Source: Salipiger thiooxidans (GTDB taxonomy: Bacteria > Pseudomonadota > Alphaproteobacteria > Rhodobacterales > Rhodobacteraceae). Taken from it: a stretch of DNA of 64,000 nt. The stretch covers positions 62,001-126,000 of the forward strand of contig NZ_FNAV01000005.1 of the NCBI RefSeq assembly GCF_900102075.1. The letters run 5' to 3'. The position numbers were made by a program, and so were the translations under genes. Below, one piece after another: positions 1-8,173 of the stretch (position 1 is its first letter; each line of letters begins with the position of its first letter). The notes beneath the pieces were generated by a model. That model did not search any database. It saw only the letters and a list, made by a program, of their open reading frames with translations, and was not told the origin of the DNA.

Positions 1-3000
1 CCCCCACCGGCCAGTATCAGCTGCAGGGCCTGCTGTTCGAAGAAGACAGCGACACCTGGATCCGCTTCGATACCTATTCCGACGGCAGCAAGCTCTATGC
101 GTTTGCAGCGGTCACCATCGACGGCACCACGAGCAGCCGCTTCCAGGTCCGGATCAATGGCGGCAGTGCGCCCTTTCTGCGGGTGTCCCGCGACGGCGAC
201 GTCTGGGCCATGGAATATTCCACCAATGGCTCCACCTGGGTCACGGCGGGCAGCTTTACCCAGGCGATCGAGCTGACGGCGGCGGGCGTTGTGGCGGGCA
301 ACACCGGCAATGCCACCGGCTTCACCGCGCAGGTGGACTATTTCGAGATCGACAGCGACCCGCTGCTGACCGAGGACGATGGCATCGTGCCGCTCGACCC
401 GGGAGACGACGCCTTCGTCACGGCGGCGGATGCGGCGCTCGTGGTCAGCACCGACGACCTGCTCGCGAACGATGGCAGCGGCCAGACCCTGACCGTGACT
501 TCGGTCGGCACGCCGGGGCACGGGACCCTGACCGACAACGGCGACGGCACCTGGACGTACCAGCCGACAACCGGCTACCAGGGCTATGACAGCTTCAGCT
601 ACACGGTCTCGAACGGCCAGTCCGAAGCCTCCGCGACGGTGACCGTCACCGTCGGAACGCCGCCGACACCGGCCTTCGTATCGGACGATTTCAACACCGA
701 GACGCTGGGCGACTCCTGGACCGTTATCGCGCCCTCGGGTTCGTCGCAGGGGCTAGAAACCGACGGGGCCGAGGCCTACCTGACGCTCACCACCGGCACC
801 GGCAGCCACGACATCTGGAACACCAACAACGCCGTTCGCGCGATGCAGGAGGTGGCCGACGAGAATTTCATGCTCGAGGCGCGTTTCCTGTCGACGCCCA
901 TGGCGCAGTACCAGATGCAGGGCTTCGTCATCGAGGAGAGCGAGAGCACCTGGCTGCGCTTCGATACCTACTCGGACGGCACCAAGCTCTGGGCCTTCGG
1001 GGCGGTGACCGTGAACGGCGTGTCGAGCCAGGCTTTCAAGGTGCAGGTCGTTTCCGGCAGCGCCCCCTACCTGCGGCTTGAGCGGGATGGAGACTCCTTC
1101 CGGCTCTACCACTCGCAGGACGGCAGCAACTGGATCGCGGCAGGCATGCTGACCCGTGCCATGACCGTCACCGAGGCGGGCGTCTTTGCCGGCAGCGCCG
1201 GCAGTGCCGGCAGCTTCACCGCCGAGGTCGACTACGTGAGCATCGACAGCGATCCCATTGTCTTCGAGGACGGGGTCAGCGCCGCGCCGGTGGCGGGGGA
1301 CGATGCGTTCTCGACCGACGCCGATACCGCGCTCATCGTCTCGGCCGACGACCTGCTGGCCAATGACAGCGACCCGGACGGCGATACGCTTGCCCTGGTC
1401 TCGGTCGGCTCCCCCGAGCACGGCAACCTGACCGACAACGGCGACGGGACCTGGACCTACCAGCCCGACATTGGCTACGAGGGCTACGACGGCTTCACCT
1501 ATGTCGTCACGGATGGCGGCACCGAAGTGACCGGGACTGTGACGCTGACCGTGGGCACGCCGCCGATCCCGCGTTTTGCTTCGGACGATTTCAACGTCGA
1601 AAGCCTGCCGCTCGGCTGGACGCTGGTCGAACCCGCGGGCACCGACGTGGAACTCACCGGCAACACCGAGCACGCTTTGCTCGAGCTCTCTACCTCGAAC
1701 GGCAACTATGACCTCTGGGGCACCACCCGCAACGCCGTGCGTGTCATGCAGGAGATCAGCGATGAGGACCTCGCGCTCGAGGTCGGATTCCTGGGAGCGC
1801 CGAGCGTGGGTCACCAGATGCAGGGCTTCCTGCTCGAGGAGGACTCGTCGAACTGGCTGCGCTACGATCTCTACAGCGACGGCCAGAGGGTCTATGCCTT
1901 CGCCGCAGTCACAGTGAATGGCGTCTCCTCTCAGGTGATGAAGGTCGCGGTCACTTCGGACGTGCGCTTCCTCCGCATTGAGCGGGTCGGCAACACCTTC
2001 ACCTTCCTCTACTCGAGCGACGAGGATGGCTGGGTCACGGCAGGCAGTGTCCAGCACGCGATGGAGCTTACCCAGGCCGGACTGTTCGCCGGCAGCGTCG
2101 GCAGCTCTTCGGCGATCTCGGTCCTTGTCGACTACGTGCAGGCGGACACCGACCTGATCGGCGACGAGGATCTGGGCTACCTGCCGCCCCCGGCGCCGCC
2201 GGTCGCCGTCGATGACTACCTCTCGACCGATCCGGGAACGGCCCTTGCCTTCACCGCGGACGACCTGCTGGCCAACGACACCGATATCAACGAGGACACG
2301 CTGACGATCACGAGCATCTCGACGCCCGGGTCCGGCATCATCACCGATCTCGGCGGCGGCAACTACCTCTACACGCCGAACACGGGGTTCGAGGGGTTCG
2401 ACAGCTTCACATATGTGGTCAGCGACGGCACCTACACGGATGAAGGCACCGTCTCTGTCCTTGTCGATACTTTCGACGCGGTGTCGGACGATTTCTCCGG
2501 CGGCAGCCTTGATCCTGCGTGGGAGTTCAGCGGCATCGCGGGGACGGCCTACCTCGCCTATGACGACGACGACGCGATGCTCGCCATCGTTTCTCCTGCC
2601 GGGGTACAGGTCAGCGCCTCGGACGTCATGACCACGCCGCGCATGTTGCAAGACGTGCCGGACATGGATTTCCAGATTTCGGCGGGCTTCCTGAGCGAGC
2701 CCGCGCAGCGCTACCAGGAGCACGGTCTGCTGGTGGTGCAGGATGACGAGAACTGGATCCGCTTCGACCTTGCCTACACCGGCGGCACGCTGACCCTGAT
2801 CGTCGGCATGATCGTGGGTGGGCAAACCACCTATCCGTTGTTCCAGTCCATCGGATCCGGCGTTGTCGACGACCTCAGGATCACCCGCGAGGGCGATGCC
2901 TGGTCCTTCGAATACCGGGGCGGCGGCTCGGGCTGGGTCGAGGCCTTCACATATGATCGCGAGATGACGGTCTCGCAGGTCGGGCTTTTTGCGGGCAGCA

Positions 3001-4733
3001 CCTCGTTCACCGGCGCCGTCCCCGGTTACACGGCATACGTCGATTATTTCGAGAACTCGTTGCAGCCGATCACCGACGAGGATGGAAGCTACGTGCCCTC
3101 GAGCCATGCGCCCGTGGCGGTGGATGACATGATCGGCCTGACCGACAGCGTGACCTTCGACGCCTCGGACCTGCTGGCCAACGACTACGATCCCAACCTC
3201 GACGACACGCTGACCGTCGTGGCGCTGGGCTCGGTGTCGCACGGCACGCTCACCGACAATGGTGACGGGACCTGGACCTACGAGGCGCCCGTCGGATACG
3301 AGGGCACCGATGCGCTGAGCTACACGATCTCGGACGGTAGCCAGACCGCAAGCGCGACCGTGACCTTCGAGGTCCGCCAGCCCATCGACGTCTGGTATGG
3401 TGATGTGCAGAGCTTCGGCACGCCGGGCGACGCGCAGACCGCGATTAACATTCTCGGAAGCGTCGAGTCCGACGTGGTGTCGCTGTCCTACAGCCTCAAC
3501 GGCGGCGAATTGCGCGAGCTCTCAATCGGTGCCGATACCCGCCGTTTGCAGAACGACGGCGATTTCAACATCGACCTCGACTACGCCGAACTGGACGGCA
3601 GCTCGACCGACGACGTCATCACGATCTACGCCACGCTGACGAACGGCACGGTCTTCACCACGGACGTCACTGTCGAATACGAAGCCGGCAACAGCTGGGA
3701 TGCAAACTATTCCATCGACTGGTCGGCCGTCACCAACCTGCAGGACGTGGTCCAGGTGGTCGACGGCACCTGGAGCTGGGATGCGGACGGCGCGCGGCCG
3801 GTGGATCTCGGGTACGACCGGCTGCTGGTGCTGGGGGATGACAGCTGGGACAACTACGAGCTCAGCACGACCATCACCGGGCACGATTTCGAGAACGTGG
3901 ACCCACGCGGACGCGACGGCGGCGCCTTTGCCATCGGCATGCTCTGGGGGGGGCATACCGACGAGCCGATCAGTGGCTGGCAGCCCCGTTCGGGCTATGA
4001 GCCCGGCGCCGCGTTCTTCTACACCGACGAGCTCACCAGCCACAGCTATCATAGCTTCAGCCAGAAGCTCGGATCGCAGGCCCTGACCCTGTCCGAAGAG
4101 GTCGAGTACAACCTCACCGTCCGGGTCGAGCAGACCGGGCTCTATGACCGGATCTACAGCTTCAAGATCTGGGAGGCCGGCACCGCCGAGCCCACCGGCT
4201 GGACGCTGCAGACGCTCGAGACCTTCTCGATCGACGAAGCGCCGGCCACCGGGGGCATCTACCTCAACGCCCACTACTACGACGTCACCTTCGGCGACAT
4301 CACCGTCACCGAGATCACCGGCAGTGACATCATCCAGGGCGACGACACCGCCGAGGTGCTGGTTGCGGTCGACACCGGCGCGGCGCTGCCCGGCGCGGGT
4401 GAGATCGACGTCTTCGTGGGGGCGGGCGGGGCCGATGTCTTCGTCTTCGGCGATGCGACGCGGGCCTATTACGACGACGGCATCGCCGCCAGCGACGGCA
4501 CCGGTGACTACGGCTATGTCTGGGACTTCGAGGTCGGCACCGACACCGTGCAGCTCTTCGGCAGCGCCTCAGACTACCTGCTGGCCGAGGGCCGCGAGGA
4601 CCTGCCTGACGGCACCTCGATCTGGCTGCTGGGCGAGGGCACCGACGAGGACGAGCTCATCGCGGTGCTCGGCGGCGTCTCCGGGCTGAGCCTCGAGGGC
4701 GACAGCTTCACCTACGTGGGGGCCATCGCCTGA
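1..4733 (+). CDS. Giant repeat adhesin with RTX-like C-terminus (5' end outside window)
   Basis: The reading frame is open from base 3, so the gene starts upstream of the window and only about 1576 residues are visible. They form an alternating series: a concanavalin/LamG-like beta-sandwich of about 190 residues (around 1-370, 670-1255, 1570-2160 and 2480-3070), each followed by a cadherin-like Big_9/VCBS-type module of about 90 residues with the marks DDLLAND, HGTLTDNGDGTWTYQP and GYxGYDSFxY (around 400-655, 1290-1555, 2200-2470, 3110-3375). The C-terminal 450 residues are unique and end in RTX-like motifs (GGADVFVFG, WDFEVGTDTVQL), the usual signal for type I secretion. Composition is acidic and almost free of cysteine, as in Ca-binding extracellular adhesins. 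I infer a secreted or surface-retained adhesin, perhaps glycan-binding. It lies just upstream of the cellulose operon. No type I secretion exporter is visible here. Confidence 0.85.
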   Translation, partial: PTGQYQLQGLLFEEDSDTWIRFDTYSDGSKLYAFAAVTIDGTTSSRFQVRINGGSAPFLRVSRDGDVWAMEYSTNGSTWVTAGSFTQAIELTAAGVVAGNTGNATGFTAQVDYFEIDSDPLLTEDDGIVPLDPGDDAFVTAADAALVVSTDDLLANDGSGQTLTVTSVGTPGHGTLTDNGDGTWTYQPTTGYQGYDSFSYTVSNGQSEASATVTVTVGTPPTPAFVSDDFNTETLGDSWTVIAPSGSSQGLETDGAEAYLTLTTGTGSHDIWNTNNAVRAMQEVADENFMLEARFLSTPMAQYQMQGFVIEESESTWLRFDTYSDGTKLWAFGAVTVNGVSSQAFKVQVVSGSAPYLRLERDGDSFRLYHSQDGSNWIAAGMLTRAMTVTEAGVFAGSAGSAGSFTAEVDYVSIDSDPIVFEDGVSAAPVAGDDAFSTDADTALIVSADDLLANDSDPDGDTLALVSVGSPEHGNLTDNGDGTWTYQPDIGYEGYDGFTYVVTDGGTEVTGTVTLTVGTPPIPRFASDDFNVESLPLGWTLVEPAGTDVELTGNTEHALLELSTSNGNYDLWGTTRNAVRVMQEISDEDLALEVGFLGAPSVGHQMQGFLLEEDSSNWLRYDLYSDGQRVYAFAAVTVNGVSSQVMKVAVTSDVRFLRIERVGNTFTFLYSSDEDGWVTAGSVQHAMELTQAGLFAGSVGSSSAISVLVDYVQADTDLIGDEDLGYLPPPAPPVAVDDYLSTDPGTALAFTADDLLANDTDINEDTLTITSISTPGSGIITDLGGGNYLYTPNTGFEGFDSFTYVVSDGTYTDEGTVSVLVDTFDAVSDDFSGGSLDPAWEFSGIAGTAYLAYDDDDAMLAIVSPAGVQVSASDVMTTPRMLQDVPDMDFQISAGFLSEPAQRYQEHGLLVVQDDENWIRFDLAYTGGTLTLIVGMIVGGQTTYPLFQSIGSGVVDDLRITREGDAWSFEYRGGGSGWVEAFTYDREMTVSQVGLFAGSTSFTGAVPGYTAYVDYFENSLQPITDEDGSYVPSSHAPVAVDDMIGLTDSVTFDASDLLANDYDPNLDDTLTVVALGSVSHGTLTDNGDGTWTYEAPVGYEGTDALSYTISDGSQTASATVTFEVRQPIDVWYGDVQSFGTPGDAQTAINILGSVESDVVSLSYSLNGGELRELSIGADTRRLQNDGDFNIDLDYAELDGSSTDDVITIYATLTNGTVFTTDVTVEYEAGNSWDANYSIDWSAVTNLQDVVQVVDGTWSWDADGARPVDLGYDRLLVLGDDSWDNYELSTTITGHDFENVDPRGRDGGAFAIGMLWGGHTDEPISGWQPRSGYEPGAAFFYTDELTSHSYHSFSQKLGSQALTLSEEVEYNLTVRVEQTGLYDRIYSFKIWEAGTAEPTGWTLQTLETFSIDEAPATGGIYLNAHYYDVTFGDITVTEITGSDIIQGDDTAEVLVAVDTGAALPGAGEIDVFVGAGGADVFVFGDATRAYYDDGIAASDGTGDYGYVWDFEVGTDTVQLFGSASDYLLAEGREDLPDGTSIWLLGEGTDEDELIAVLGGVSGLSLEGDSFTYVGAIA

Positions 4734-4757
4734 CCGGCGGCTGACCGCGAATCCCCA

Positions 4758-4783
4758 GGGGGCGGTGGACGTGCCGCCCCTTC
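4758..4783 (+). terminator. GC-rich hairpin after the adhesin gene
   Basis: Stem GGGGCGG / CCGCCCC (4759-4780) about 25 bases after the adhesin stop, followed by TTCCC. It has a weak T tract, so it is a plausible but not strong intrinsic terminator separating the adhesin from the cellulose operon. Confidence 0.45.
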
Positions 4784-5126
4784 CCATACCGGCCATGGGC
4801 GCCGTAGCGCCCGATGGACCACTGCCAAGGCCTCTCCGCCCGCGTCCGCGGGTGCGGGAGGCCTGTGCGCGGGTGCAAACCATCCTCTGAAATGCAGGTT
4901 TTACACGTCATTCCGGCGGGTTGGCGCCTTTTCGGACGCGGCCCGAAATTTCCTCTGGACTGTCCCGGCAAGCGATCAATCCACAGGAAGAACGTGCGCT
5001 ATGTGCGTCAAAAACCACAATCCTTTCGCCGTCTGGATGCACCATTAAAACGTAATCTCGACTATTTCGGGCTGTTCGATACGGTGCACAGAGTATTTCA
5101 GCTCAGAGATGTTGCCGGTGGCGTAG
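4784..5126. other. Intergenic region upstream of the cellulose operon
   Basis: About 340 bases with no supported gene. The second half (4980-5126) is clearly richer in A/T than its surroundings and is the likely promoter region of the operon that starts at 5127. I could not pick a convincing -35/-10 pair or operator. The open frame running through here on the + strand is only an upstream extension of the bcsA frame and lacks coding character. Confidence 0.5.
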
Positions 5127-5819
5127 ATGCAGGTTTCGAAGATTTCAGATTCCCGCGTTGCGTCCCGTGTGTTCCGGACGCTTCGTCGGGTGGCGCTCGG
5201 CCTGGCACTGCCGCTCCTCGCGGCAGCCTGCGAGCCCTATTCCGAAATCAACACGAAATTCTGGGACTCGCTCGACCGCGCGCCCTTCATCCAGTTGCCG
5301 CTCTCCGATGCCTGGATCAGCCATCCCGACGTCTCGCTCGTGCTCGAGCGGCACCACGGCTCGGTCACCGAGCAGCGGCTGCTGCTGCCCAACCGGACCT
5401 CGATCCGCGGGGACAACTTCATGCTGATGGTGGCGCGCGAAGGCCCGCTGTCGCGCATCGGGCGCTTCCGCCCGGCGGGGATGGTCGAACGCAACGGCGG
5501 CCCGCCCGAGCCCTTCCTCGACTTCGATGGCCAGCCCATGACCTCGCTCGAGGACGATTTCGGCTGGCTGCACTGGTCCCAGTGGACCAACGGGACCGAC
5601 CTGACCTGCGTGCTCGCCTTCCGGCGGCTCGACGCCAACGACCGGATCATGCCCTTCAAGACCTCGTCCATCGACATGATGCTGCGCAACTGCATGCGCG
5701 GCACCGCCGAAGAGGCGCTGGCGCCGATCTCGGATCTCTACACCGGCTACGCCGCGATCGCCGACACGCCGTCGGGCCACCAGCGCATGCTGTCGCCGCT
5801 CGCGGGGCCGCTGCCATGA
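5127..5819 (+). CDS. Cellulose-operon lipoprotein, possibly BcsN-like
   Basis: A 230-residue protein with a basic N-terminus, a hydrophobic stretch and the lipobox LLAAAC (Cys35), so probably an envelope lipoprotein. Its stop overlaps the bcsA start (ATGA), marking it as first gene of the cellulose operon. Alphaproteobacterial cellulose operons often carry BcsN, a small protein of unknown biochemical role. The size, position and motifs such as QRLLLPNRTSIRGDN fit that idea, but I assign it from context rather than a clear signature. The two later cysteines (TCVLAF, NCMRG) could pair in the periplasm. The Shine-Dalgarno before 5127 is weak, so an internal start is possible. Confidence 0.7.
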   Translation: MQVSKISDSRVASRVFRTLRRVALGLALPLLAAACEPYSEINTKFWDSLDRAPFIQLPLSDAWISHPDVSLVLERHHGSVTEQRLLLPNRTSIRGDNFMLMVAREGPLSRIGRFRPAGMVERNGGPPEPFLDFDGQPMTSLEDDFGWLHWSQWTNGTDLTCVLAFRRLDANDRIMPFKTSSIDMMLRNCMRGTAEEALAPISDLYTGYAAIADTPSGHQRMLSPLAGPLP

Positions 5820-8173
5820 GGCGTGAACGCAAGCGGCTCGGGGCGGGCATGGTCCTGCTGATCCTGCTGTGGCTGGCACTGCTGGCGGTGATCGTCGTGC
5901 TGGCCGCGACCCCCATCGCCACGCCGGTCGAGGCGCTCTTCGCGCTGGTCGGCGTATCGAGCATCTGGCTTCTGAAACGCTTCGCCTCGACCAACCGGCA
6001 GGCACGGTTCATCGTGCTCGCCATCGCCAGCGTCTTCGTCATGCGCTACTGGATCTGGCGCCTGGCCGAGACCCTGCCGTCCCAGGACGACCCGCTCTCG
6101 TTCGCCGCGGCCGTCGTGCTGTTCGGCGCCGAGACCTTTACCGTCGCGCTCTTCTTCCTCACCGCGCTGGTCACCGCCGACCCCATCGACCGCGACCCGC
6201 CGAAGCCGATGCGCCCGTCGCAGGTGCCGAGCGTCGACATCCTCGTGCCGTCCTACAACGAGCCGCCCGAGCTGCTCGCGGTGACGCTGGCGGCGGCCAA
6301 GCAGGTGATCTACCCCGAGGGCCGCAAGACCGTCGTGCTCTGCGACGACGGCGGTACCGACCAGCGCTGCAACCACCCCGATCCCGACATCTCGCGCGGG
6401 GCGCAGGAGCGGCGCAAGCTGCTGCAGGAGCTCTGCCGCGACATGGGCATCGTCTACTCGACCCGCGCCCGGAACGAGCACGCCAAGGCGGGCAACCTGA
6501 ACGCGGCGCTGCAGCGGCTGTCCGGCGATCTCGTGCTGATCCTCGACGCCGACCACGTGCCAAGCCGTGACATCCTCGCCCGCACCGCCGGCTACTTCGT
6601 CGAGAACCCGCGTCTCTTCCTCGTGCAGACGCCGCACTTCTTCACCAACCGCGACCCGATCGAGCGCAACATCGGACTGCCCGAGACCTGCCCCTCGGAA
6701 AACGAGATGTTCTACAGCACGATCCACCGCGGGCTCGACCGGCTGGGCGGCGCCTTCTTCTGCGGCTCGGCGGCGCTGCTGCGGCGCAAGGCGCTGGACG
6801 AGGTCGGCGGCATCTCGGGTGTGACCATCACCGAGGACGCCGAGACCGCGCTCGACATCCACTCACGCGGCTGGGAGAGCATGTACCTCAACCGCGCCAT
6901 GATCGCCGGGCTGCAGCCCGAGACCTTCGCCTCGTTCATCCAGCAGCGCGGCCGCTGGGCGACCGGGATGATGCAGATCCTCATCCTCAAGAACCCGCTG
7001 TTCCGGTCCGGGCTCTCGCTGGCGCAACGCTTCTGCTACCTGAACTCGATGAGCTACTGGCTCTTCCCCGTGGTGCGGATGACCTTCTTGCTCAGCCCGC
7101 TGTTCTACCTGTTCTTCGGCCTGCAGGTCTTCGTGGTGCAGCCCGACGAGGTGATGGCCTATATCCTGCCCTACCTGCTGGTCGCTTTCCTGGTCCAGAA
7201 CGGCCTCTTCGCGCGGGTGCGATGGCCGTTGATATCGGAAGTCTACGAGATCGCGCAGACGCCATACCTGCTGATGGCGGTGTTCAAGACCATGCTTCGG
7301 CCGCACGCCGCCAAGTTCAACGTGACGGCCAAGGATGAATCGCTCGACAACGACTTCATCTCGCCGGTCATGAAGCCGCTCTTCATCACCACGCTGCTCA
7401 TGTTCGGCGGGCTCGTCGCGGCCGGGATCCGCTGGTACATGTATCCCGGCGACCGGCTCATCGTGCAGATCGTCGGCGGCTGGGCGTTGTTCAACTTCAT
7501 CCTGACCGTGCTGTCGCTGCGCTCGGTGTTCGAGCGCCAGCGCCGCCTGCGCAAGCCGCGGACCGAGATCATGGTCCCCGCCGCGGTCTGGTCCGAGTCC
7601 AAGACCGACGGGGCAGGGGTCTCGGCGGTGCTGCGCATGAGCTCGGGCCGCACCATGCAGTTCACGCTCAACGACGATGACGAGGCCCGCGAGGGGCTGG
7701 GCATGATCCGCTCCGGCGACCGGCTGGTGCTGTGTCCCGTAATCCCCGCGGCGCCCGACCTTGAGCACCACCTGCGCCTGCATGTGACCCGGGTCTCGCA
7801 CGACGAACAGGCCGGGCGCGGCACCGCCGTCACCGTCGAGGTCGAGGATGGCCAGCTGATCCCCGCGAGCGAGATCACCGCCTACCTCGTCTACGGCAAC
7901 AGCGAGAAATGGGTGGCCGCCCGCGAGGCGCTGCCGCAGGCCCGCGGTCTGATCTCGGGCATCGTCTTCGTGCTGCGCCTCAGCGTCGGCTCGATTGTCC
8001 CCTCGGTGCTGGCGCTGGTGACGCACCGCGCGGCGCCGCAGCACAGTCGCAAGGACGAGGACCGCAACACCGTCGAGAAGACCGCGATCGAGCACTACCT
8101 CGCCGACCGCGGCGCGCTTCCGGCGCCGGCGACCGAGTTCCTCGTGCCCGAGGAAACCGGGGGCGCGACATGA
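5816..8173 (+). CDS. bcsA: Cellulose synthase catalytic subunit BcsA with degenerate PilZ site
   Basis: A 785-residue inner-membrane GT2 synthase that polymerises UDP-glucose into beta-1,4-glucan and threads it through its own channel. Visible are N-terminal TM helices, the UDP-binding DDG (177), DAD (244-246), the catalytic TED (339-341), QQRGRW (376-381), further TM helices and the gating loop FNVTAK (501-506). The C-terminal PilZ domain is unusual: RxxxR reads LRKPR (578-582) and DxSxxG reads RMSSGR (607-612), so the Arg, Asp and Gly expected to hold c-di-GMP are changed. The start at 5816 overlaps the preceding stop (ATGA). A longer upstream open frame is an artefact. The stop overlaps the bcsB start in the same way. 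Length matches Rhodobacter BcsA. Confidence 0.96.
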   Translation: MRRERKRLGAGMVLLILLWLALLAVIVVLAATPIATPVEALFALVGVSSIWLLKRFASTNRQARFIVLAIASVFVMRYWIWRLAETLPSQDDPLSFAAAVVLFGAETFTVALFFLTALVTADPIDRDPPKPMRPSQVPSVDILVPSYNEPPELLAVTLAAAKQVIYPEGRKTVVLCDDGGTDQRCNHPDPDISRGAQERRKLLQELCRDMGIVYSTRARNEHAKAGNLNAALQRLSGDLVLILDADHVPSRDILARTAGYFVENPRLFLVQTPHFFTNRDPIERNIGLPETCPSENEMFYSTIHRGLDRLGGAFFCGSAALLRRKALDEVGGISGVTITEDAETALDIHSRGWESMYLNRAMIAGLQPETFASFIQQRGRWATGMMQILILKNPLFRSGLSLAQRFCYLNSMSYWLFPVVRMTFLLSPLFYLFFGLQVFVVQPDEVMAYILPYLLVAFLVQNGLFARVRWPLISEVYEIAQTPYLLMAVFKTMLRPHAAKFNVTAKDESLDNDFISPVMKPLFITTLLMFGGLVAAGIRWYMYPGDRLIVQIVGGWALFNFILTVLSLRSVFERQRRLRKPRTEIMVPAAVWSESKTDGAGVSAVLRMSSGRTMQFTLNDDDEAREGLGMIRSGDRLVLCPVIPAAPDLEHHLRLHVTRVSHDEQAGRGTAVTVEVEDGQLIPASEITAYLVYGNSEKWVAAREALPQARGLISGIVFVLRLSVGSIVPSVLALVTHRAAPQHSRKDEDRNTVEKTAIEHYLADRGALPAPATEFLVPEETGGAT

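Noticed and set aside
753-3242. Very long minus-strand open frame (829 codons) opposite the adhesin
   Set aside because: Its product is Arg/Val/Gly/His-rich low-complexity sequence typical of the antisense frame of a GC-rich gene, and the + strand frame has clear adhesin domains.
4814-5815. Upstream extension of the bcsA frame by more than 330 codons
   Set aside because: It runs over the operon lipoprotein gene in another frame; the ATGA-coupled start at 5816 gives the normal BcsA N-terminus.
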